Source: CAYHWW01 sp964360145 | GTDB taxonomy: Bacteria; Bdellovibrionota; UBA1018; CAYHWW01 | Assembly: GCA_964360145.1 (NCBI GenBank) | Contig: CAYHWW010000155.1 | Span: 1-7,894 of the forward strand | Length of the DNA stretch: 7,894 nucleotides | Direction: 5' to 3' | Part shown: positions 1 to 7,048 of the stretch, piece after piece | Numbering within the stretch: position 1 is the stretch's first letter | Layout of the letters: every line of letters starts with the position of its first letter | Program-made: the position numbers and the translations under genes | The notes under the pieces: model-generated | The model's database searches: none | Told to the model about the DNA's origin: nothing | Seen by the model: the letters and a program-made list of their open reading frames with translations, nothing else

Positions 1-222
1 TATCTAAGCGATGACCGCCCGCTTATGGGATTCACCCTCAAAAAAGACAAGGTCATCTACATCCGCGCCCGGGAAAACATCCGCTTCATGTCTGGCAATC
101 CCAAGGGCATTGAATATTCATACAACCGTGGCGCCTACCAAAGCTTTAAGGTCCAGGTGCGCTCCCTGATTTATCCGGAGAGCGCCGCGTCATCCTTTAA
201 AGATCACATGTTTACTGAATAA
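1..222 (+). CDS. C-terminal fragment of a protein, possibly RodZ-like (DUF4115-type domain)
   Basis: The reading frame is open from the first base (YLSDDRPLMGF...) to a TAA at 220-222, so this is the last 73 residues of a gene that begins outside the window; the internal ATG at 25 is not a credible start. The fragment reads as short beta strands: a hydrophobic strand (KVIYIRA), then IRFMSGNPKGIEYSYN. That pattern resembles the 'RLRIGNAGAVEVTLNG' core of the DUF4115 domain at the C-terminus of RodZ, a membrane-anchored, MreB-associated cell-shape protein. The match is by eye and short. Against it, the final 25 or so residues (KVQVRSLIYPESAASSFKDHMFTE) do not look like a typical RodZ end. No transmembrane segment or catalytic motif is visible in what remains. 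The coding call is firm and the family call is tentative. Confidence 0.6.
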   Translation, partial: YLSDDRPLMGFTLKKDKVIYIRARENIRFMSGNPKGIEYSYNRGAYQSFKVQVRSLIYPESAASSFKDHMFTE

Positions 223-242
223 CTCGGCCTCAAACCACCGAC

Positions 243-352
243 TTATCCACAGGACCACCCCAAGTTATCAACAGGCAAAATCCCATTGATTTTAAAGGGA
301 TTTTGCCTTGAATGTGGGACAAATAGCCCCAACTAAAAAGAATTTATCCCCA
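243..352 (+). promoter_or_regulatory. Cluster of three DnaA-box-like 9-mers
   Basis: Three same-strand 9-mers lie in a noncoding convergent region. TTATCCACA at 243-251 matches the DnaA box consensus exactly. TTATCAACA at 265-273 and TTATCCCCA at 344-352 each differ by one base. The first two start 22 bp apart, about two helical turns. The stretch 281-345 between the second and third is about 65% A+T by my count, well above the surrounding genes. That is compatible with DnaA binding as an origin element, a titration site or a regulatory cluster. No dnaA, dnaN or gyrB gene is visible, and the flanking genes converge on this region rather than diverge from it, which is not typical of oriC. Confidence 0.35.
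273..308. terminator. Hairpin, possible terminator of the upstream plus-strand gene
   Basis: AGGCAAAATCCC at 273-284 is the exact reverse complement of GGGATTTTGCCT at 297-308, giving a 12-bp stem with a 12-nt loop. It lies 50 bp after the stop codon of the partial gene at 1-222. Neither strand has a U-tract directly after the stem, so an intrinsic terminator is only a possibility. The left arm shares its first base (273) with the second DnaA-like 9-mer. Confidence 0.4.
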
Positions 353-452
353 AGGGGCCCGCCTGATGCGGCTTTCCATGTACTCACAGTATCCTAACAC
401 AACGAAAACCCGCGCCCAGCAAGGCTCTTCACAAACTGAGATTTTACAACAT

Positions 453-487
453 CGATGCATTGCCGCACCTGGTGCGGCAATGCATCG
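453..487. terminator. 17-bp perfect inverted repeat after the permease gene, likely terminator hairpin
   Basis: CGATGCATTGCCGCACC at 453-469 is the perfect reverse complement of 471-487, with one base (T470) at the centre. As RNA it would fold into a GC-rich stem of about 15-16 bp closed by a 3-5 nt loop. On the minus strand it begins 6 nt after the permease stop codon (494-496), the expected place for a terminator of the wcaJ-like/lptF-like operon. The minus-strand flank after the stem (ATGTTGTAAAAT) is only weakly U-rich, so this may be a 3'-end stabilising or Rho-assisted hairpin rather than a classical intrinsic terminator. Its near-perfect symmetry would also suit a protein-binding site or a dispersed repeat. 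Confidence 0.55.
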
Positions 488-493
488 GAACAC

Positions 494-1603
494 TCACCAC
501 ATGGCTCTACGGAAAGCCACGATGGCCGTGGGTATTGCGAGAATATTGCTGAATTGAATTCCAAGAAACGGGCTTACCCAGCCTTTTTCTGCAAGCATTG
601 AACCCAAGAGATTGCCGGCCCAATACACAAAAATGATGGCCACACAGATCAGCAGCGCATTGGACTTCACATTACGCATACGAACGGTGCCCAGACCCAC
701 GCCAAGAACACCGAAGATGAGGGGCGCTAACCCCAGGGCCACCCGCCGCCAATACTCAATGGAATACTCCACGTAATGGGGCTGATCATTCTTTGCTTTA
801 TACTCCCTCATGGCCGCGCCAATCTGGGCCTGGGTCATGGTCTTGGGGTAGCTGATCTCGCCCGTGCGCCCCTCGTCCACCCTGAGCAGTAGGTTGTACT
901 CATTGAAATCGATTTTCTCGTAGAACTCCCGAGAGGCATCCGGTCGGTGAATGGCTCCGTTCTCCAAGCTCATGATAGCCGCAGAGCTCAGGTCCGAATC
1001 CGTCTTCTGAGGAATGATGGTGCCGCGGCTGGCCACGATAACCGAAGGGCTCTTGGGGTCCCGCTCATCGAAAATGAACACGCCACGCATTTGATTGGCG
1101 TCGGTGTCCACCTTGTCGGCGTAAACCAGGAGATCAAAGAATCCCTCGGTAAAAACGCCTTCCTTCAGGTTGGACACAACCTTGGTATTGCCCAGCTTCA
1201 ACGTCGTGCGCTTAAACTGGTGATTGGCCCAAGGGATGAAATTGAATGCCAGATAGAACACCGCCGCTGACACGGCGATGGAGGAGAAAAGCACGGGCAA
1301 GTAGAGCCGGACGATGCTGATCCCTGCGGCCTTGAAAGCCACGATCTCAGCATCCGCGCTCATGCGGCCAAAGCCCACAAGCACGGCCACAAGGAAGCTG
1401 AGGGGGAGCACAACGGGCAAGAAAGCGGAGGAGATATACACGGTGAGTTTCGCCAACAGCCAGAAGCCCACGCCGTGGTTGATGAAATAGTCCGCGAGGC
1501 GCACGGCCTGGAACATGAGGAACACGAACGTAAAAAAGATGACTCCCCCCAGAAAGGGGATGACGATCTCGCGCCAGGTGTAGAGCAGCGCCCTAATAGG
1601 CAT
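494..1603 (-). CDS. LptF/LptG-family (YjgP/YjgQ) permease
   Basis: Predicted 369-residue inner-membrane permease of the LPS transport ABC machinery. In the known system LptF and LptG form the membrane part of LptB2FG, which takes LPS from the inner membrane and passes it to LptC and the periplasmic bridge. The family layout is visible: three N-terminal transmembrane helices (about 14-34, 52-78, 99-122), a periplasmic beta-rich domain (about 123-280) and three C-terminal helices (about 286-306, 314-334, 342-363). Hallmarks are GRMSADAEIVAFKAAGISI (79-97), the cytoplasmic coupling region facing LptB, and YSIEYWRRVALGLAPLIFGV (280-299) entering TM4. The length is usual for the family. The ATG lies inside the last codons of the upstream sugar transferase gene (11-nt overlap), pointing to translational coupling; only a distant GGGA acts as a possible ribosome site. 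I cannot say whether it is LptF or LptG, and its usual partner is not adjacent. Confidence 0.9.
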   Translation of the reverse strand: MPIRALLYTWREIVIPFLGGVIFFTFVFLMFQAVRLADYFINHGVGFWLLAKLTVYISSAFLPVVLPLSFLVAVLVGFGRMSADAEIVAFKAAGISIVRLYLPVLFSSIAVSAAVFYLAFNFIPWANHQFKRTTLKLGNTKVVSNLKEGVFTEGFFDLLVYADKVDTDANQMRGVFIFDERDPKSPSVIVASRGTIIPQKTDSDLSSAAIMSLENGAIHRPDASREFYEKIDFNEYNLLLRVDEGRTGEISYPKTMTQAQIGAAMREYKAKNDQPHYVEYSIEYWRRVALGLAPLIFGVLGVGLGTVRMRNVKSNALLICVAIIFVYWAGNLLGSMLAEKGWVSPFLGIQFSNILAIPTAIVAFRRAMW

Positions 1604-2978
1604 TACGGTTAGTGAATCCCTTGAATACGGTGAGGAAGAGGATCTTCAGGTCGAAAAGCAGAGACCAGTTCCTAATATAATACAGGTCATACTCGATGCG
1701 CTTCTCTAGTGAAGTGTTGCCCCGCCACCCATTGACCTGGGCCCAACCGGTAATTCCTGCCTTCACCTTGTGCTTGAGCATATAGGAGGGGATCTTGCCC
1801 CGCAGCTCTTCCACCACCCAGGTGCGCTCTGGCCGGGGGCCCACAAGGCTCATATCCCCGCGAAGCACGTTGAAGAGCTGGGGCAGCTCGTCCACGCTAG
1901 TCTTTCGCATGAATGACCCCACAGCGGTGACCCGAGGATCATTCTTTTTTGTGAGCAACTCCATATCGCCCTTTTGATCCACGCTCATGGAACGGAATTT
2001 CAACATCTTGAAACGCCGACCATTCAAACTCATGCGCTCCTGGGTGTAAAATACGGGGCCTGGGGACGTAGCTTTAACCAGAACGGCAAAGGCGGCCATG
2101 AAGGGGCCGAAAATGAGGATGACCGTGGACGCCAACCCAAGATCCACGGCGCGCTTCACCCACATGTTGAAGCCCTGCATGGGTGTTTCATTGAGGCCGA
2201 CGAGGGGTATGCCGTCGAACTCCTCGACCTCGCAACCCAGCACCAGGTACTCATGGATGTCCGGCACCAAAACAACATCCACCACCTCGTCGCGAAGCTC
2301 TCTTAAAATGGCATCGAGCCCGGGGTACTCTTGGCGGGAGAGCGCAATGATGACTTTTTGGACATTGTGCTGATGAACCACCACACGCACTTCTTCGAAG
2401 CTGCCCAGACAAGGGAGCTCGCCCTCGCCGCGGCGCTCCCCCACGGAGCCCACGATGTGAAGGCCCAGCTCGGGGTGACGCCTGAGGCGAGCCACCAGCT
2501 CATGGGCGGCGCTGCCCCGGCCCACGACCAGCGTATTTTGCAGGTTGAAACCCTGGCTACGCAGACGTCGCAGCGAGTTTCGCAGGATCAACCTCACCGC
2601 CACGAACAAAAAACCGCTCATGATGCCAAAGTAGACGAACACACCGCGTGAAAGCCGGTATGTGGAAAAGAGATAGGTCAGTGCGATGAAAATCAGCAGG
2701 CTGATCGCATGGGCCCGCAGTACCCGATAGGCCTCCGCGGTGCGTCGCACCATGCGCTTACTCGAATACACGTCGGAGATGGTGAAGATCACGCCCCACA
2801 AAAGAAGCATGACCGCCAGGTAGCCCACGTACTGCTCGAAGGGTGGGATGGCGTTCTTCATGAGCGGCAAAGGGAAATCCCTGCGCAGAAAATAAGCGAT
2901 GACCCAGGTCACCGCGAGGATCAGCGCGTCAAGGATCCGGAATGCCGGACCAAAAACCCCATAGTATTTTTTAAGCAT
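1593..2978 (-). CDS. WcaJ-like undecaprenyl-phosphate hexose-1-phosphate transferase
   Basis: Predicted 461-residue initiating enzyme of surface polysaccharide synthesis. It would move a hexose-1-phosphate from a UDP-sugar to undecaprenyl phosphate at the inner-membrane cytoplasmic face. Four N-terminal transmembrane helices (about 15-32, 50-68, 88-105, 113-131) are followed by a Rossmann-like CoA_binding_3-type domain beginning NTLVVGRGSAAHELV (148-162). A hydrophobic segment at about 279-300 leads into the catalytic domain: PGPVFYTQERM (306-316), KMLKFRSM (324-331), TSVDELPQLFNVLRGDMSLV (360-379) with the D363-E364 pair, GPRPE (380-384) and KAGITGWAQVNGWRG (406-420). The C-terminus (YYIRNWSLLFDLKILFL, then VFKGFTNRNAY) closely resembles E. 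coli WcaJ in sequence and length, which favours the glucose-1-phosphate type; the actual sugar cannot be read from sequence. The ATG start precedes TM1 by a natural distance but has no evident Shine-Dalgarno. The gene overlaps the permease downstream and diverges from pepA. Confidence 0.92.
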   Translation of the reverse strand: MLKKYYGVFGPAFRILDALILAVTWVIAYFLRRDFPLPLMKNAIPPFEQYVGYLAVMLLLWGVIFTISDVYSSKRMVRRTAEAYRVLRAHAISLLIFIALTYLFSTYRLSRGVFVYFGIMSGFLFVAVRLILRNSLRRLRSQGFNLQNTLVVGRGSAAHELVARLRRHPELGLHIVGSVGERRGEGELPCLGSFEEVRVVVHQHNVQKVIIALSRQEYPGLDAILRELRDEVVDVVLVPDIHEYLVLGCEVEEFDGIPLVGLNETPMQGFNMWVKRAVDLGLASTVILIFGPFMAAFAVLVKATSPGPVFYTQERMSLNGRRFKMLKFRSMSVDQKGDMELLTKKNDPRVTAVGSFMRKTSVDELPQLFNVLRGDMSLVGPRPERTWVVEELRGKIPSYMLKHKVKAGITGWAQVNGWRGNTSLEKRIEYDLYYIRNWSLLFDLKILFLTVFKGFTNRNAY

Positions 2979-2995
2979 ATTTGGTAGCCGGTTTT

Positions 2996-3024
2996 AGTAT
3001 GAAGACTCTGAGCTTGGAAGTGAA
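2996..3024 (-). promoter_or_regulatory. Candidate sigma70-like promoter for the wcaJ-like gene
   Basis: On the minus strand, TTCACT (3019-3024, 4 of 6 to TTGACA) and CATACT (2996-3001, 4 of 6 to TATAAT) are separated by exactly 17 bp. A start about 7 nt further on would give a leader of only about 10 nt before the ATG at 2978. The elements lie inside the first codons of pepA, as any promoter here must because the two start codons are 20 bp apart. The match is weak and the organism's consensus is unknown. Confidence 0.2.
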
Positions 3025-4531
3025 AAGGATTCGCGGGGTTTCCTGCGAAGTGGTTGCCTATTTCATGAAAAAATCCGGTGGCGCGCCGGAGCTGCATAAA
3101 TCCTTTGGCCCGCACAAAGCGCTGCTGACCCAGCTGAAAAAGGCCGGTGAGCTCTCAGGCCACGTCTTCGTCCGATTCAAGGGCCGCTTGGGCGGCAAAC
3201 ATGTGCTCTTCATCAACGTGGGCGAGGCCGCCAAGGGCCTTGACGCGTTGCGCATCTCCGAGCGTATGCGCCGCCTCGGTGCCGTTGTCACCCAACGCCT
3301 TGCCGCTGAACGTGTGGGCACCGCGGTGGTCCATTTCGACTCTTTCCTTGTCGCTGAAAAAGAGCCCAGCGAAGACCTGCAAACCCAAGCTGAAGCCATG
3401 ACCGAAGGCCTCCTGCTGGGCGGCTACAAGTTCAAAAAGTATTTTACGAAAAAAGACAGCGACGCGTTCCCATCGGCGATTTCACTGACCGCCAAGGACG
3501 ACAAGCAAATGGCGGCACTAAAGAAGGGCTTTGAAAGCGGTCGCGTGCTGGCTGCCGCCACCGTCGTGGCTCGGGACCTTGGCAACGAGCCCAGCAACGA
3601 GCTCTACCCTGAGACCTTCGCCAAAGAGGCCGCGGCATTAGCTAAAGAACACGGCATCAAGTGCACCATCTTCGATGAGAAAAAAATCCGCAAAGAACGC
3701 ATGGAACTCCTCTGGGCCGTGGGCAAGGGCAGCGCCTTCCCCCCCCGCTTCATCGTATTGGAATACACCCCACCCAAGGTTGAGCGGCATCTCGCCCTCG
3801 TGGGCAAAGGCATGACCTTTGACAGCGGCGGCATCTCCATCAAGCCCTCGGGCAAAATGGAGGACATGAAGCACGACATGTGCGGCGCTGCCGCGGTGCT
3901 TGGCGCGACGCTCGCCATTGCTAAGCTCAAACTCCCCGTGAAGGTGACTTGCGCCATCGCCATGGCGGAAAACATGCCCAGCGGCGCGGCGATGAACCCC
4001 GGCAACATCGTCAAGGGCCGTGGTGGCAAAACCGTGGAAATCGCCAATACCGATGCCGAGGGCCGCCTTATTCTCGCTGATGCCCTCGACTGGGTGCAGG
4101 ATCTGAAACCTGACTACATCATTGATGCCGCCACCCTCACTGGCGCCGTGGGCGTAGCCCTCGGGAAAATCTGCGCTGGCCTCATGGGCAACGATGACGA
4201 CCTGAACCTCACGATTTGCGAAGCCTCCGACCTGAGCGGCGAACGCGTGTGGGAGCTCCCCATTTACTCCGAATACGCCGAGGGCATGAAGAGTGCCTAC
4301 GCGGACATGCGCAACATGGGTGAAGCGGGACAGGCCGGCACCATCGTGGGCGGCATGTTCCTGAAGAACTTCATCCGCGACAATGTGAAGTGGGCCCACA
4401 TCGACCTGGCCAGCGTGGCCTACGATCATGGCGCGACCTCCTACAGCCCCCGCAAGGGTGCCAGCGGTTGGGGCGTACGCCTCCTTGTTGATGTGGCTCG
4501 TTTGATGGCAAGCTCCCGCCTGGGGGAATAA
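2999..4531 (+). CDS. pepA: Leucyl aminopeptidase (M17 family)
   Basis: Cytosolic two-metal aminopeptidase that removes N-terminal residues, especially Leu, from peptides; family members work as hexamers. With the ATG at 2999 the protein has 510 residues, close to E. coli PepA (503). The catalytic residues then fall on the E. coli numbers: K270 and D275 in GKGMTFDSGG, K282, D293 in HDMCGAAA, and D352, E354 and R356 in the signature NTDAEGRL. All metal ligands and both catalytic residues are present, so it should be active. The poorly conserved N-terminal domain (about 1-160) is present but divergent. The frame continues upstream to a TTG at 2981, six codons earlier, but the ATG is the better start. 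No strong Shine-Dalgarno precedes it. It diverges from the wcaJ-like gene and is followed 3 bp later by asnS, so the two probably share a transcript. Some PepA proteins also bind DNA; nothing here shows whether this one does. Confidence 0.95.
   Translation: MKTLSLEVKRIRGVSCEVVAYFMKKSGGAPELHKSFGPHKALLTQLKKAGELSGHVFVRFKGRLGGKHVLFINVGEAAKGLDALRISERMRRLGAVVTQRLAAERVGTAVVHFDSFLVAEKEPSEDLQTQAEAMTEGLLLGGYKFKKYFTKKDSDAFPSAISLTAKDDKQMAALKKGFESGRVLAAATVVARDLGNEPSNELYPETFAKEAAALAKEHGIKCTIFDEKKIRKERMELLWAVGKGSAFPPRFIVLEYTPPKVERHLALVGKGMTFDSGGISIKPSGKMEDMKHDMCGAAAVLGATLAIAKLKLPVKVTCAIAMAENMPSGAAMNPGNIVKGRGGKTVEIANTDAEGRLILADALDWVQDLKPDYIIDAATLTGAVGVALGKICAGLMGNDDDLNLTICEASDLSGERVWELPIYSEYAEGMKSAYADMRNMGEAGQAGTIVGGMFLKNFIRDNVKWAHIDLASVAYDHGATSYSPRKGASGWGVRLLVDVARLMASSRLGE
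4522..4528 (+). promoter_or_regulatory. Shine-Dalgarno of asnS inside the end of pepA
   Basis: GGGGGAA at 4522-4528 ends 6 nt before the asnS ATG at 4535 and overlaps the final Gly-Glu codons of pepA. It is the only strong ribosome-binding site in the window, and it fixes the asnS start while suggesting translational coupling to pepA. Confidence 0.75.
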
Positions 4532-4534
4532 ACC

Positions 4535-5860
4535 ATGACTGTGCAGATCACGCCCTATCTCAAGCGCTTTTACATCGAGAAGGCTGGCTCTGAAGGCCAC
4601 GGCGATGGTGCCACGGTGAAAGTCCACGGTTGGCTCTATAGCAAGCGCAGCAGCGGCAAGATCAAGTTCGCCATGCTCCGTGACGGCACCGGCATGATGC
4701 AGGGCGTGCTTGTCAAAGGCGAGTGTGACGACAAGAGCTTCGAGGACTTCGAGAAGCTCACCCAAGAAAGCGCGGTCATCGCGGAAGGCGTGCTGCGCAA
4801 ACACCCCCGCACCGGCGAGTTCGAGCTGGGCATCAAGACGCTGCAAACCGTCAGCATTGCCGAGCCCTATCCCATTTCCCCGAAAGAGCACGGCATCGAG
4901 TTCTTGATGGAGAATCGCCACCTTTGGGTGCGCTCTTCAAAGCAGTTCGCAACCCTGCGCATCCGCTGGGAGATCATTCGCGCCATGCGCGAATACTTCG
5001 ACACCAATGGTTTTGTGCTCTTCGATGCCCCCATCCTGACGCCGAGCTCCTGCGAGGGCACGTCGACGCTATTCAAGACCCCTTACTTCGACACCACGGC
5101 CTTCCTTACCCAATCCGGCCAGCTCTACGGCGAAGTGGGCGCCATGGCTTTCGGCAAAGTCTACGTCTTCGGTCCCACGTTCCGAGCGGAGAAATCAAAG
5201 ACCCGCAAGCACTTGACCGAGTTCTGGATGGTGGAGCCTGAGGTGGCCTACAACGACCTCTACGACACCATGGATCTGGGCACGGACTTCTTGCAATACG
5301 TCGTGAAGCGCGTGCTCACCAACCGTAAAGCGGAGTTGAAACTCCTTGAGCGCGATACGACAAAGCTTGAGAAAGCCGTCGAAAAACCGTTCCCCCGCAT
5401 CAGCTACGAAGACGCCCTCAAAATACTCGAAAAGCGCGGCGTGGGCGTGCCCTGGGGAGAGGACTTCGGCGCTCCCCAAGAGACCGCGCTGGGCGAAGAA
5501 TTCGGCGTGCCGGTGTTCATCCACCACTTTCCAAAAGACATCAAAGCCTTCTACTTCAAGCACGACGAGAAAGACCCGCGCTACGCCATGGGCTGCGACC
5601 TCATCGCGCCGGACGGCTACGGCGAGATCATCGGCGGCGGGCAGCGGGAACATGATGCGGAAACACTGACGCAGCGCGTCGCCGAGCACCACCTCGATAT
5701 GAAGGATTACCAGTGGTACCTGGACCTGCGGCGCTTCGGCTCCGTGCCCCATGCGGGCTTCGGCCTCGGCGTGGAACGCACCGTGGCCTGGATTTGCGGC
5801 TTGGACCATGTGCGGGAGACCATTCCATTTCCGCGGATGATCAATACGATTCGACCTTAG
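4535..5860 (+). CDS. asnS: Asparaginyl-tRNA synthetase
   Basis: Class IIb aminoacyl-tRNA synthetase that activates Asn with ATP and charges tRNA-Asn in the cytoplasm. It has 441 residues, usual for bacterial AsnRS. An N-terminal OB-fold anticodon-binding domain (about 28-110) precedes the catalytic core. Motif 1 lies around 145-175 (ending ILTPSSCEG). Motif 2 is FRAEKSKTRKHLTEFWMVEPE at 216-236, where HLTEFWMVEPE is typical of AsnRS. YGEIIGGGQRE (362-372) is the substrate-pocket strand, and motif 3 is GFGLGVERTVAWICG (408-422) ending in IPFPR (430-434). The IPFPR ending and the HLTEFWMVEPE form favour AsnRS over the related non-discriminating AspRS, which usually ends LFPRD. Having asnS implies direct charging of Asn rather than sole reliance on the GatCAB route. 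It sits 3 bp after pepA, and its stop faces the ATPase gene stop across 7 bp. Confidence 0.94.
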   Translation: MTVQITPYLKRFYIEKAGSEGHGDGATVKVHGWLYSKRSSGKIKFAMLRDGTGMMQGVLVKGECDDKSFEDFEKLTQESAVIAEGVLRKHPRTGEFELGIKTLQTVSIAEPYPISPKEHGIEFLMENRHLWVRSSKQFATLRIRWEIIRAMREYFDTNGFVLFDAPILTPSSCEGTSTLFKTPYFDTTAFLTQSGQLYGEVGAMAFGKVYVFGPTFRAEKSKTRKHLTEFWMVEPEVAYNDLYDTMDLGTDFLQYVVKRVLTNRKAELKLLERDTTKLEKAVEKPFPRISYEDALKILEKRGVGVPWGEDFGAPQETALGEEFGVPVFIHHFPKDIKAFYFKHDEKDPRYAMGCDLIAPDGYGEIIGGGQREHDAETLTQRVAEHHLDMKDYQWYLDLRRFGSVPHAGFGLGVERTVAWICGLDHVRETIPFPRMINTIRP

Positions 5861-5867
5861 CTGAGCG

Positions 5868-7025
5868 CTAGCGAATCAGATCGCCGCTCCAGAGTTTTTC
5901 CAGGAAATGGGCCCAGGGCAAAATTTCAATGCCGCTCACACGCCGCGGGCGGGGCTCAAAACAGACGATGATCCGATGCCTGAGGGTCGTCTCCAGGGCG
6001 AAGGCATTGAGTCCTTTGATGTCCCCAGCATCAACCGCATGCGTGGATTTACATTCAATCGCCACATCGCCGTTGATTATGAAGTCCACTTCGTGACGCC
6101 CATCCTGCGATCGCCAATAGCTCAATTCATGATCGGAATGGTAATCGCACCAAGAGGCAAGTTCGTGGTGGATGTATGCCTCGAAGGCTTCACCAAAGAG
6201 CGGCGTGCCTTTCGCCAAATCCCGCACTCCTCGCAGGTATTGCACCACTCCCAAGTCAAAGAAATAGAACTTCGAGGTTGTCGTGGCTTTGCGGGATCTC
6301 GTTTTTTTATAGGCGGGTAGATCTGAGCCGAGCAACGTATCACGCAGTAGTTCGAAATAGTTCTGCGCGGTGCTGCGCTTGACCTGTGCATCATTGCCGA
6401 TTTTTTGAAAATTGAGGATCTGTCCGTTGCAATGGGCCGCGGTTTCTAGGAATCGACTAAACGCGGGCAGATTGCGCGTGGCTGCCTCCATGGCGATTTC
6501 TTCTTTGAGATAATCCCCCACATAGGACTTCAAATCATCCCTTGGGGCATCGGAATAAACAATCGATGGGATAGAGCCATAAAGCAAAGAACGCGGCAGA
6601 TCAAAACCGATTTTCGAGCCCTGGAGCTCTGCCCATACGAAGGGATGCAAACGCCGGGAACGCGCCCGTCCGCCAAGCAGGTTGACCCCCTTTTTTCTGA
6701 GCTTCCGGGCACTGGACCCCGTGAGCACAAACCGAATGGACTTGTCACTTTCTATGAGCCGGTGCACTTCATTGAGCAGGGGAGGTACACGCTGGATCTC
6801 GTCGATTACGACCACCTGACCCGAGTGTTTGATATAATCTCGAAGCATGGTTGGTTTCGCCTGAAGGCGCAGAAAGATCTCGTCATCAAGAAGATCGATC
6901 CTTGTGGCATCAGGCAATTGTGCTTCCAAGAGAGACGTCTTCCCGGTCTGCCGGGGTCCCAATAAGAAGCATGATTTTGCCTTCAAAATGGGCCTGAGAT
7001 CGAGATGACGCTTGATCGTTTCCAT
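5868..7025 (-). CDS. AAA_14 / DUF4143 family ATPase (ATP-binding protein with nuclease-like C-terminus)
   Basis: Predicted 385-residue protein of a large accessory family with no settled function. The N-terminal AAA_14 P-loop domain has Walker A GPRQTGKT (23-30), Walker B VVVIDEIQR (71-79, D75-E76) and a sensor-1-like FVLTGSSARKL (99-109). A winged-helix-like segment follows at about 203-240 (NFQKIGNDAQVKRSTAQNYF). The DUF4143 C-terminus carries a PD-(D/E)xK-like pattern: the acidic helix GEAFEAYIHHEL (278-289), EVDF (312-315) and IECK (323-326). The ATG at 7025 was preferred over an in-frame GTG at 7046 because AGCAGG lies just before it; the GTG would add seven residues (VLISEAG). It is monocistronic, tail-to-tail with asnS, and a nested palindrome lies 24 bp upstream. 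Sampled lines of the gene are about 48-55% GC and its neighbours look richer, hinting at acquisition. The domains are all intact, so it is not decayed. Confidence 0.88.
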   Translation of the reverse strand: METIKRHLDLRPILKAKSCFLLGPRQTGKTSLLEAQLPDATRIDLLDDEIFLRLQAKPTMLRDYIKHSGQVVVIDEIQRVPPLLNEVHRLIESDKSIRFVLTGSSARKLRKKGVNLLGGRARSRRLHPFVWAELQGSKIGFDLPRSLLYGSIPSIVYSDAPRDDLKSYVGDYLKEEIAMEAATRNLPAFSRFLETAAHCNGQILNFQKIGNDAQVKRSTAQNYFELLRDTLLGSDLPAYKKTRSRKATTTSKFYFFDLGVVQYLRGVRDLAKGTPLFGEAFEAYIHHELASWCDYHSDHELSYWRSQDGRHEVDFIINGDVAIECKSTHAVDAGDIKGLNAFALETTLRHRIIVCFEPRPRRVSGIEILPWAHFLEKLWSGDLIR

Positions 7026-7048
7026 ACCTGCTTCTGAGATTAGCACGC

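Noticed and set aside
366..557. A 63-codon plus-strand open frame in the convergent region
   Set aside because: It runs through both arms of the perfect palindrome and into the permease coding region, has a low-complexity, odd composition and no ribosome site.
2981..2998. TTG start giving pepA six extra residues
   Set aside because: The ATG at 2999 is the more usual start codon and puts the catalytic residues on the E. coli PepA numbers.
3739..3746. Run of eight C inside pepA, a possible slippage or phase-variation tract
   Set aside because: The frame is intact across it, and it simply encodes Phe-Pro-Pro-Arg in a GC-rich gene; no alternative product is supported.
3638..4921. A 427-codon minus-strand open frame antisense to pepA and asnS
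   Set aside because: It is the His/Ala/Gly-rich shadow expected opposite GC-rich genes; both plus-strand genes have full catalytic motifs.
5195..5809. A 204-codon minus-strand open frame antisense to asnS
   Set aside because: It is a shadow of the asnS catalytic domain with no recognisable motif.
7026..7046. GTG start giving the ATPase seven extra residues
   Set aside because: The ATG at 7025 has AGCAGG just before it, and the added residues are not part of the AAA_14 fold.
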